In this document: in pieces, positions 1-5,958 of the stretch
Position numbering within the stretch: the stretch's first letter is position 1
Layout: each line of letters begins with the position of its first letter
Assembly: GCA_963694825.1 (NCBI GenBank)
Contig: CAVOEV010000193.1
Coordinates: 1-9,482 of the forward strand
Length of the DNA: 9,482 nt
Reading direction: 5' to 3'
Source: UBA8437 sp963694825
GTDB lineage: Bacteria > Planctomycetota > Planctomycetia > Planctomycetales > Planctomycetaceae
Made by a program: the position numbers and the translations under genes
The notes under the pieces: model-generated
Databases searched by the model: none
What the model saw: only the letters and a program-made list of their open reading frames with translations
What the model was told of the DNA's origin: nothing

Positions 1-96
1 GCCGGCGGGACTCCGATGGGCGGTGCCGGCGGGACTCCGATGGGCGGTGCCGGCGGGACTCCGATGGGCGGTGCCGGCGGGACTCCGATGGGAGGC
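1..96 (+). repeat. 24-bp in-frame tandem repeat encoding AGGTPMGG
   Basis: Four units are visible: 1-24, 25-48, 49-72 and 73-96. The first three are identical and the last differs near its 3' end (GGAGGC replaces GGCGGT). The array probably continues left of the window. The unit length is a multiple of three, so copy-number change would lengthen or shorten the protein without a frameshift. A diverged relative occurs at about 157-174 in the same gene. Confidence 0.95.
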
Positions 97-585
97 ATTG
101 GTGGTGAAGAGGGAGCTGCCAGCATGGCGCTTGAGGCTCCGGGCGGAGGTGGAATTGGTGGGACTCCGATGGGGGGGACTGGTGGTTTTCCCGGCGGCTT
201 TGAGGGCTCGGGTAGCGGAATGCCTTCGACCAGCGGGCTGACCAACGTCAACATGGTCCCGACCGAAAATCCTCATCTGGCCACCGTTGTCATCGTTGGC
301 CTGATGACCTTGTACAAGAGGCCTGCTGTTGATCCGAATGCGACGGCAACGACCGAAAACGCCAACCTCGCGACAACGCCTCCGGCGATCACACCGTCGA
401 CACCAGCCACAGCACCGATGGCGACACCGGCCACCACACCGGCCACCACACCGGCCGGATCGCAACCGACGACCAATCCTGCGACCAATCCTGCGACCAA
501 TCCTGCGACCAATCCTGCGACCAATCCTGCGACCAATCCTGCGACCAATCCTGCGACCAATCCTGCGACCAATCCGGGTGGTTAG
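1..585 (+). CDS. Gly/Met- and Thr/Pro-rich hypothetical protein, C-terminal part (5' end outside window)
   Basis: The reading frame is open from the first base and ends at TAG 583-585, so about 194 C-terminal residues are visible and the true start lies to the left. It begins with a perfect-period AGGTPMGG repeat (1-96), then a Gly-rich stretch to about base 225. A short non-repetitive segment follows (about 226-325) and contains ATVVIVGLMTLYKRP, which looks like a beta strand and is the only part resembling a folded domain. The rest is a Thr/Pro/Ala linker ending in nine TNP units and GG. No membrane segment or catalytic motif is visible. The next gene starts 90 bases downstream on the same strand and shares the PMGG-type repeat, which suggests an operon. 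From memory, planctomycete pilus-like assembly loci contain proteins with a similar C-terminal 'xVxIxGLhxLY' strand, so an envelope role is possible but unproven. Identity as a real gene is likely; function is unknown. Confidence 0.7.
   Translation, partial: AGGTPMGGAGGTPMGGAGGTPMGGAGGTPMGGIGGEEGAASMALEAPGGGGIGGTPMGGTGGFPGGFEGSGSGMPSTSGLTNVNMVPTENPHLATVVIVGLMTLYKRPAVDPNATATTENANLATTPPAITPSTPATAPMATPATTPATTPAGSQPTTNPATNPATNPATNPATNPATNPATNPATNPATNPGG
424..576 (+). repeat. 12-bp in-frame tandem repeats encoding TPAT and then TNPA
   Basis: Two arrays lie close together. ACACCGGCCACC repeats from 424 to 456 (two full copies plus a partial one). ACCAATCCTGCG then repeats from 472 to 576, giving nine TNP units, with the last proline codon changed to CCG. 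The near-identity of the second array points to recent expansion by slippage or unequal recombination. The encoded Thr/Asn/Pro/Ala tail is likely an extended, disordered linker or a surface spacer; that role is inference. Confidence 0.95.
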
Positions 586-675
586 AACACGAGACACGTG
601 TAGTCCCTGCTTGCTGGCAGTCGAAGAGACTGTTGGTGTGGGGAATTGAGAGTTTGAGTAAAGAGAGACAGGAAC
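586..675 (+). other. Short intergenic gap with small inverted repeats
   Basis: These 90 bases separate the two plus-strand genes. They contain the palindrome ACACGTGT (594-601) and a small hairpin, CAGTC (618-622), loop GAAGA, GACTG (628-632). No T-run follows, so this is not a classical intrinsic terminator. A purine-rich stretch just before 676 (GAGAGACAGGAAC) supplies the ribosome binding site of the next gene. I see no convincing sigma-70 promoter here, which fits read-through from the upstream gene. Confidence 0.5.
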
Positions 676-3165
676 ATGGCTGGAAAATTCAAAGCCAACC
701 AGGTGCTCCAGGTCGGTCTGGCTCACATCGAGAAGGTGGTCCTTGCGGGGATCGGCCTGATTGTTGTCATACTGTTAATTTACCAGCCGTTGATGGGAGA
801 TACGGGCAAGTGGTCTGTTTTCAAGACACACCCGAACGAGTTCCAGGCCAAGGTCGAAGCCGCCCAGTTGGCTCATACGAGTGCTCGCTGGTCGGACGCT
901 GCTGAGAAGTTGGCTTTCGAGGGTTTGGCGGACGTTCGCGCGTCGGTGGGGGCTCGGAAGAACCAGATCGACGTGTCGCGATTCGAGTACGTGACTCCGT
1001 TCCATTTTCCTCCATACGAGAAGAAGGACAGGGATCGGATGCCGGTCTTGTTGCCGGTGATGGAAGTCTTGGCAGATTCGAGCCAGGCGATCATGCGGCC
1101 GGTTCCGACGGACGACGAGGACGACGAGGAGTTGGCCCGTGAAGCTGATGGTGACGAGAAGGTCTCGGGTCGCATCGTGGGCCAGCCCGGTGCAGCTCGA
1201 GTCGGACCGCGTCGCAGTTCCGTGGCGCCTCGGAAGAAGCGTCAGCCGGGCGCTGGCAATTTCGGCACGAACGCCGGCGGTGCTGGTGGTTTTGGAGCCG
1301 GAGCCGGCAGTCCGATGGGTGGCGGTGCCGGAGTCGACCCCGGTTCGGCTGAGCTCGGAGGCGGCGGGATGCCGATGGGCCCGACGGGGGCTCAGGTCGG
1401 TGGACAGGGTGGTGCTGAAGGTTTCCAGGCTGGTGGTGGTTCGGTCTACAACGCCAGCCAGCGAGTCGGGACGGCTCAGGGGTACAACTTCGTCTCGATC
1501 CGCGGCCTCGTGATGCTCAAGAACCAGGCTGAGCAGTTCCAGCGCGCCTTGAATCTCGACACGCTCTCCGAAGCACTCGGTCGGCTGGAAATCCTCGATT
1601 TCGAACTGGAGCGTCAGACGGCCGTATCGGGGTCGAATCCGTGGAATGGAGATTGGAAGAAGATCAACCTGATGGCTGCTCGCGATATTGTGTTGTCGGT
1701 CGAGTGGGAAGCGGACGTGGTGTCGGCGGATCTGACCGACCAGGTGGTCAGTATGCCGTTGCCTCGCAGGGAAGCTGGCGAGTGGGACTGGTTCGGGACG
1801 CATCCTCGGCTGAGACTATTGTCGTCCGAGGCTCGTGAGCGGCAGGTGCTCGAGAACGAGCAGGCGTTGAAGGAGTCTGAGAATCAGAAGTCTTCGGCCA
1901 AGCAGCGACGCAAGAAGGGAGGCTTTTCGGCTTTCCAGCACGACATCCGTGGTGCTCGTGGCACGGCGATGCAGGGTGCGTCGGGCAACAAGATCCGCGA
2001 GGACGCCACGAAGAAGATGGGCCAGGACGGATTCCAGGGGTTCACTGGTCAGTTTGCCGGGATTGGTGCTGGTGGCCAGAGGGGTGCCGACCAGTTGCAG
2101 GCCAGCCTGGCTGGGCAGGTGCTGCTGTTCCGCTACCTCGACTTTGATGTGATCCCCGGCAACGCCTACCGGTATCGCGTGCGGCTGGTGATCAGAAACC
2201 CGAACTACGAGAAGCCGCCGTCGATGCTGCACGAATCGGCCGTGGCGTCCGCCGACCAAGAAACTCTGGCGACCCCCTGGAGTGCTCCGAGTGGAGTCTG
2301 GAATGTCCGTCGCCAGACGGTAGTCCCCGGTTCGGCTGTGATTCGCCGGAGTGTGCGTTATTTCCTGAGCCGCGTGTTGCCCGAACGTCGCACCACGCCG
2401 GGCATGGCCGACTTCAACGTCTACCAGTGGTATCCCGCAGCCGGGACCGACATCAACGGGAAGATCAAGGCTCAGTTCGGCGAGTTCATCTACCAGGAAC
2501 TCGAAACGCTTGTGTTGCGACCTGCCGAGGCGACGTTCAAGCCAGAGAGTGTCATTCTGCAGACCGGTGACGTGCTGTTGGACATCGAGACGCCCACATC
2601 ACTCGACGAATCCGATCATCCGGACCTGCCCATCGAAGAACTCAAGAAGCGTCGCAATGTGGCGGTCGCCTTCTCGGGTGCCCTGGTCGTCAACCGTTAC
2701 GGACAGCTGATCTCGCATGGTCGCAGCCCGCTGGAGATGGATCGCGAGCTTGGCGAGTCGCAGCAGTTGGCCTACGACCGACAGCCTTGGCAGGATTTGC
2801 GGAACAAGAAGCAGCCGGGTGCCGTCGCGAACAACAGTTTTCCGTTCAGTGCTGCCGGTGGCAACGCGAAGGGGAACGAAACCAAGAAGGGACGTCGCAA
2901 GAAGAACCCGATTCGCCGCAAGAACGCGTACGGTGGAGGCGTGGGCGGCATGGGTGGCGGCATGGGTGGCGGCATGGGTGGTGGCATGGGCGGCATGGGT
3001 GGCGGCATGCCTGGCATGCCTGGCATGGGCGGCGGCGGCGGCCCGATGGGCGGCGGCGGCCCGATGGGCGGCGGTGGCCCGATGGGCGGCGGCGGCCCGA
3101 TGGGCGGCGGCGGCGGCGGGTTCTCGGGCAGCGGTGGAGGATTTCCTCCGGGCAGGAACCGCTAG
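676..3165 (+). CDS. Membrane-anchored conserved hypothetical protein with Gly/Met-rich linkers (829 aa)
   Basis: The ATG at 676 follows the purine-rich ACAGGAAC, and the frame runs to TAG 3163-3165. The protein has a short N-terminal segment, one hydrophobic helix (about residues 21-39, VVLAGIGLIVVILLIYQPLM) and then a large soluble part, so it is probably a bitopic protein facing the periplasm. Next come an acidic patch (about 145-162), a basic patch (about 177-191) and a Gly-rich linker (about 192-256). A first folded region follows (about 265-380, containing FVSIRGLVML at 272-281), then a charged, probably coiled segment (about 383-415). A second folded region starts near 482, where LLFRYLDFDV and YRYRVRLVIRNPNY look like fibronectin-III-like beta strands. 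The tail from about 752 is almost only Gly, Met and Pro. I recognise no catalytic motif. The layout recalls bitopic assembly proteins of type IV pilus or type II secretion-like loci in planctomycetes, but this is inference without a homology search. The gene is certain; the function is not. Confidence 0.88.
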   Translation: MAGKFKANQVLQVGLAHIEKVVLAGIGLIVVILLIYQPLMGDTGKWSVFKTHPNEFQAKVEAAQLAHTSARWSDAAEKLAFEGLADVRASVGARKNQIDVSRFEYVTPFHFPPYEKKDRDRMPVLLPVMEVLADSSQAIMRPVPTDDEDDEELAREADGDEKVSGRIVGQPGAARVGPRRSSVAPRKKRQPGAGNFGTNAGGAGGFGAGAGSPMGGGAGVDPGSAELGGGGMPMGPTGAQVGGQGGAEGFQAGGGSVYNASQRVGTAQGYNFVSIRGLVMLKNQAEQFQRALNLDTLSEALGRLEILDFELERQTAVSGSNPWNGDWKKINLMAARDIVLSVEWEADVVSADLTDQVVSMPLPRREAGEWDWFGTHPRLRLLSSEARERQVLENEQALKESENQKSSAKQRRKKGGFSAFQHDIRGARGTAMQGASGNKIREDATKKMGQDGFQGFTGQFAGIGAGGQRGADQLQASLAGQVLLFRYLDFDVIPGNAYRYRVRLVIRNPNYEKPPSMLHESAVASADQETLATPWSAPSGVWNVRRQTVVPGSAVIRRSVRYFLSRVLPERRTTPGMADFNVYQWYPAAGTDINGKIKAQFGEFIYQELETLVLRPAEATFKPESVILQTGDVLLDIETPTSLDESDHPDLPIEELKKRRNVAVAFSGALVVNRYGQLISHGRSPLEMDRELGESQQLAYDRQPWQDLRNKKQPGAVANNSFPFSAAGGNAKGNETKKGRRKKNPIRRKNAYGGGVGGMGGGMGGGMGGGMGGMGGGMPGMPGMGGGGGPMGGGGPMGGGGPMGGGGPMGGGGGGFSGSGGGFPPGRNR
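1303..1331 (+). repeat. Single diverged copy of the upstream gene's 24-bp repeat
   Basis: The Gly-rich linker of the 829-residue protein contains GCCGGC, then AGTCCGATGGG, then GGCGGTGCCGG, which closely follows the 24-bp unit at 1-96. It encodes AGSPMGGGAG. The match in an adjacent gene suggests either repeat exchange between the two genes or a shared preference for this peptide with the same codons. Confidence 0.6.
2944..3114 (+). repeat. Tandem Gly/Met repeats at the C-terminus: 12-bp GGMG units, then 18-bp PMGGGG units
   Basis: From 2944, GGCGGCATGGGT-type 12-bp units recur and drift into GMP units up to 3042. Four 18-bp units (CCGATGGGCGGCGGCGGC, with one T variant in the second) then occupy 3043-3060, 3061-3078, 3079-3096 and 3097-3114. 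All units are multiples of three. The encoded tail is Gly/Met-rich and likely disordered or aggregation-prone. Confidence 0.93.
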
Positions 3166-3176
3166 GCGGTACTGCC
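3151..3176. terminator. Imperfect hairpin centred on the overlapping stop codons of two convergent genes
   Basis: The arms are GGCAG (3151-3155) with CTGCC (3172-3176) and ACCGC (3158-3162) with GCGGT (3166-3170). A small internal loop (GA opposite A) separates them, and the three-base loop is TAG (3163-3165). That gives ten base pairs on either strand. The plus gene stops at 3163-3165 and the minus gene at 3164-3162, so the hairpin forms at both 3' ends. No U-tract follows on either side, so it would have to work as a U-less or factor-assisted bidirectional terminator, or as a 3'-end stabiliser. A second small hairpin, GGAGG (3136-3140) and CCTCC (3145-3149), lies just inside the plus-strand gene. 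Confidence 0.5.
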
Positions 3177-4628
3177 AGGTGGTGGTTCGTGTCGAGTCAG
3201 CGGCTGGTCACGGGCCAGTTCGCGGATTTCGGCGGCGATAAAGAACGACCCGGTCACGCAGACCAGGTCGTCGGGGCCAGCGAGTTTTCGACCGAGGTGC
3301 CAGGCTGCGGCGGGGTCGGCGGTGGTATGGACGGGTGTGTCGAACAGTTCGCGGACGCGTCGGTGCAGAGATTCGACGGGAACGGCTCGAGGGTTGTTCT
3401 GAAACTGCGTCAGGATCACGGTGTCGAAGTGTGGCAGCAGTTGTCGGAGTGCTCCGTCGATGTCCTTGTCGCGTGACGTGGCAAAGATCAGCAGCCGATG
3501 GCGGTGGTTGAGTGTTTCTCCCAAGTTCCCCAGGTTGGCTGAATGCAGTGTGGATTTGTCGAGAGTGGTGTTGGGTTTCAGTGTGTCGAGCGTTTCGATC
3601 AGGGCCTGGTAGCTGGCCCAGTTGTGAGCGGCATCGACGATCACGGTGGGATGTAGCCGGACGGTTTCGATCCGCACGGGCCATTTGATGTGTTCGATGG
3701 CGTGTCGTGCTGGTTCGACGGGGATGGACGGCCTGTCCTGATCAGCGTGATGGGCGAGGTCGATCGCAGCGGCGGCGAGTGCGGTATTGGCGGCCTGGTG
3801 TCGTCCGAAGAGTGGCACGTGGATTTCCGGCCAGGTCCGAGCGGGAGTCACGACACGAGCGGTGTGTCGTTGGGGGTTGTATTCGAGTTGGATTTCGCGT
3901 CCCAGCCGCCAGAGTTGGGCATTGCAGAGTGCAGCGGCGTCTTCGATGGCAGCGAGTGCCTCGGGCTGTTCGACTCCGCAGACAACCGGCACGCCGGGCT
4001 TGATGATCCCGGCCTTTTCGCGAGCGATCTGATCCAGTTCGCTTCCCAGGAGTCTGGTGTGGTCGCGGCTGATGCTGGTGATGACCGAGACGAATGGCTG
4101 GCAGAGGTTTGTGGCATCGAGTCGTCCTCCGAGGCCGACTTCGAGCACGGCCCATTCGACGCGATTGTTTCGGAAGTGTTGCCAGGCGAGCGCGGTGGTC
4201 AATTCGAAGTAGGTGGGTGAAACGTGTCCGGGTTCGGATTCGATTTGTCGAACGACGCCCGAGATGTCATCCACGAGTCGTGTCAGTTCTTCCCGTGTCG
4301 GTTGCACTCCATCGACGACCATCCGTTCTTCGAAGGCATCGATGTGTGGCGACGTGAACAGTCCGGTTTTCCGACCCGATGTGCGCAGGCCTGCGGCGAT
4401 CATCGCTGCGGTGGACCCTTTGCCCTTGCTACCGGCTATGTGAACCACGGGGATGTGCAGTTGAGGGTTCTCGATCCGCTCGAGCAGGTGAGCCATGCGG
4501 TCGAGTTTGAAGTCGCTGGTGGAGTAGAGGTCGTGGTGGAGTCGTTCGTAGTTGATTCGTCCGAACAGGAACTCGATCGCCTGCTCGTACGTCTCGATCG
4601 ACGGATGCATCGTCGTGGAGTCGTTCAT
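3162..4628 (-). CDS. folC: FolC: bifunctional dihydrofolate synthase / folylpolyglutamate synthase (488 aa)
   Basis: A cytosolic ATP-dependent ligase of the Mur ligase superfamily. The family adds glutamate to dihydropteroate, making dihydrofolate, and extends folate polyglutamate tails. Visible motifs are the P-loop GSKGKGS (66-72), LFTSPHIDAFEERM (90-103), YFELTTALAW (140-149), LEVGLGGRLDATN (162-174), ITSISRDHTRLLG (183-195) and REKAGIIKPG (203-212). In this family the lysine of that last motif (K205 here) is the usual carbamylated metal-site residue. The C-terminal domain shows FGRHQAANT (274-282) and IVDAAHN (330-336). The start at 4628 is chosen because GAGGAA precedes it by four bases and it lies 16 bases past the upstream stop. 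The frame stays open to another ATG at 4745, but that would add 39 Ser-rich residues overlapping the upstream gene and lacking FolC features. The length is somewhat above the roughly 420-450 typical of the family. It is the last gene of the minus-strand operon. Whether one or both activities are present cannot be read from the sequence. Confidence 0.95.
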   Translation of the reverse strand: MNDSTTMHPSIETYEQAIEFLFGRINYERLHHDLYSTSDFKLDRMAHLLERIENPQLHIPVVHIAGSKGKGSTAAMIAAGLRTSGRKTGLFTSPHIDAFEERMVVDGVQPTREELTRLVDDISGVVRQIESEPGHVSPTYFELTTALAWQHFRNNRVEWAVLEVGLGGRLDATNLCQPFVSVITSISRDHTRLLGSELDQIAREKAGIIKPGVPVVCGVEQPEALAAIEDAAALCNAQLWRLGREIQLEYNPQRHTARVVTPARTWPEIHVPLFGRHQAANTALAAAAIDLAHHADQDRPSIPVEPARHAIEHIKWPVRIETVRLHPTVIVDAAHNWASYQALIETLDTLKPNTTLDKSTLHSANLGNLGETLNHRHRLLIFATSRDKDIDGALRQLLPHFDTVILTQFQNNPRAVPVESLHRRVRELFDTPVHTTADPAAAWHLGRKLAGPDDLVCVTGSFFIAAEIRELARDQPLTRHEPPPGSTA

Positions 4629-4632
4629 GCGG

Positions 4633-4638
4633 TTCCTC
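4633..4638 (-). promoter_or_regulatory. Shine-Dalgarno GAGGAA of folC
   Basis: On the minus strand GAGGAA ends four bases before the ATG at 4628 and lies just after the TGA (4647-4645) of the upstream gene. It fixes the folC start and suggests translation of a shared transcript. Confidence 0.75.
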
Positions 4639-4644
4639 GATCGA

Positions 4645-5904
4645 TCAGCGAGAGGAGACGGCCGGTCCGATTCGGAGTCGGCGGAACTTGACGACGGTGC
4701 TGTGGTTTTGCAGGCCGAGGAATCCTTCGAGTTTTCTGAGTGCAAGTTTTGGGTGAGTCTCTGGTGTGATGTCGACGATGGTCACGCCGTTGTGGATGGT
4801 GGTGATGTGGTGTTGGTGGCAGTTGATTTCCATCGTGTTCCATCGTCCGGCCGGCTTGCAGATTCGAGCGGTGGCTCCGGCGATGTCGTAGACCGATCCA
4901 CAGTACTGGTAGTCCTTGAGCTTGGCGTATTTCGTGGCGTTATCGTCGAGCACTTGGACTTCGAACCCGGCTGGTGGCAACGAGTCGTTGTTGCGGTGGT
5001 GGTTTCCGTTGGCTGGCACGCGGACATAGATCCCGCTGTTTCCACCGGGTGAGACCTGGTACTGGAACCGGAAGTTGAAGTCGGCGAATTGCCGGGTGGT
5101 TTTCAACCAGGGTCCTTTGTTGCCGGTGCATTGAATGATGCCGTCGTTGCCAGTCTGGCGTGCCAGTTTGGTCAGTCCAAGCGGCTGGCCACCCAGTTTC
5201 TGGTAGCGAGCGACGGCCCGGTTCCAGAATTTCGAGTAGTTGGTGGCGGGCTTGTTGCGTTGGACTTGCCAGCAAGATTTCGCCGGTGCCTGGGCGCCTT
5301 CCCAGCCTGTGAGGTCACGTCCGTTGAAGAGGCTCTTGTGTCCGAGTTCGGTGACGTGGACATTCCTGATCGCAAACTGTCCTCCTCCGGGGACTTCGAT
5401 CTGGATCCCGATGTGGCCTCGGCCGATCTCCATTCCTCGGACTTGATAGGCGGGTGTGCCGTTGATGGCCAGTGACAACGAGTCGTCAACAGCGATGATA
5501 TCGAAGCTGTTCCAACGCCCCTTGCGGACGAGTCCCGGTGGCGGTGTGGCTCCTTTCAAGCGTCCACAGGCGCCTTCCTTGCCTTCGAGCAGATTCAGTT
5601 GGTAGCCCTTTGACGGCCACGGTGAGCCACCTGTTTGAGTGCGGATGAAGATGCCGGCGTCGTACTTCGAGTCCTTGTCGGCCTTCCATTCGACGTGCAG
5701 CAGGAAGTCTGCGTAGGTGTGATCGCTGCGCAGCCAGCCGTTGCCTTCGAGCAATCGGATCGTGCCCTGTTGGACGTCGGCCCGGGCTCCATTTTCGACA
5801 GTCCATCCATCGAGTGTTTTGCCGTCGAAGAGTGGATACGAGAAGCCATTGGCCGAGGCTGACGCCACCAGCAGCAGCCAAACCAGGCAGGAACGAGTGC
5901 GCAT
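4645..5904 (-). CDS. Secreted protein with two DUF1080 (3-keto-disaccharide hydrolase family) domains (419 aa)
   Basis: Residues 1-18 form a signal peptide (MRTR, then a Leu/Val-rich core, ASA before Asn19), so the protein is exported. Two concanavalin-like DUF1080 modules follow. The first starts at YPLFDGKTLDGW (23-34), contains YDAGIFIR (81-88) and GSPWPSKGYQLNLLEGKEG (about 93-111), and ends near 187. The second starts at SLFNGRDLTGW (191-201), carries an insert of about 35 residues (about 210-248), then NSGIYVR (289-295) and GFEVQVLDD (313-321). The family is named for cleavage of 3-keto-glycosides and is greatly expanded in planctomycetes, where it probably acts on sugars or glycans. 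The reaction of this member is unknown. The ATG at 5904 is supported by GGAG nine bases upstream. The gene starts 54 bases after the M16 peptidase stop and ends 16 bases before folC, which supports one operon. Confidence 0.92.
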   Translation of the reverse strand: MRTRSCLVWLLLVASASANGFSYPLFDGKTLDGWTVENGARADVQQGTIRLLEGNGWLRSDHTYADFLLHVEWKADKDSKYDAGIFIRTQTGGSPWPSKGYQLNLLEGKEGACGRLKGATPPPGLVRKGRWNSFDIIAVDDSLSLAINGTPAYQVRGMEIGRGHIGIQIEVPGGGQFAIRNVHVTELGHKSLFNGRDLTGWEGAQAPAKSCWQVQRNKPATNYSKFWNRAVARYQKLGGQPLGLTKLARQTGNDGIIQCTGNKGPWLKTTRQFADFNFRFQYQVSPGGNSGIYVRVPANGNHHRNNDSLPPAGFEVQVLDDNATKYAKLKDYQYCGSVYDIAGATARICKPAGRWNTMEINCHQHHITTIHNGVTIVDITPETHPKLALRKLEGFLGLQNHSTVVKFRRLRIGPAVSSR

Positions 5905-5958
5905 CTGTCGAGTCTCCGGTGTTGCCAGTCGATCGTGCGATCGGTGTGAGTTCAGCTT
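5905..5958 (-). other. Intra-operon gap with CGATCG inverted repeat
   Basis: The 54 bases between the peptidase gene and the DUF1080 gene hold CGATCG (5930-5935), TG, CGATCG (5938-5943). This can fold only with a very tight loop. A GGAG ribosome binding site for the next gene lies at 5914-5917. No T-run or promoter is evident, so the gap is probably transcribed through. Confidence 0.4.

Noticed and set aside
1..96. Direct repeats considered as a CRISPR array
   Set aside because: The units are head-to-tail with no spacers and read in frame as AGGTPMGG within an open coding frame.
273..572. Minus-strand open frame made of repeated VAGL units
   Set aside because: It is the antisense reading of the TNPA repeat array. 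A 12-bp repeat keeps several frames open, and the frame has no ribosome binding site or non-repeat homology-like sequence.
775..1803. Long minus-strand open frame (342 residues) inside the 829-residue gene
   Set aside because: It lies wholly opposite a well-supported coding gene, and its Arg/His/Thr/Ser-rich composition is typical of antisense reading of GC-rich coding DNA.
4629..4745. Longer FolC with 39 extra N-terminal residues from an ATG at 4745
   Set aside because: The extension overlaps the upstream gene by about 100 bases, is Ser-rich and unlike FolC, and the ATG at 4628 has a good GAGGAA site.
5930..5943. CGATCG-TG-CGATCG as an intrinsic terminator between the peptidase and DUF1080 genes
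   Set aside because: The two-base loop is too tight for the full stem and no T-run follows. CGATCG is itself a palindrome that also occurs elsewhere, for example at 4638-4643.
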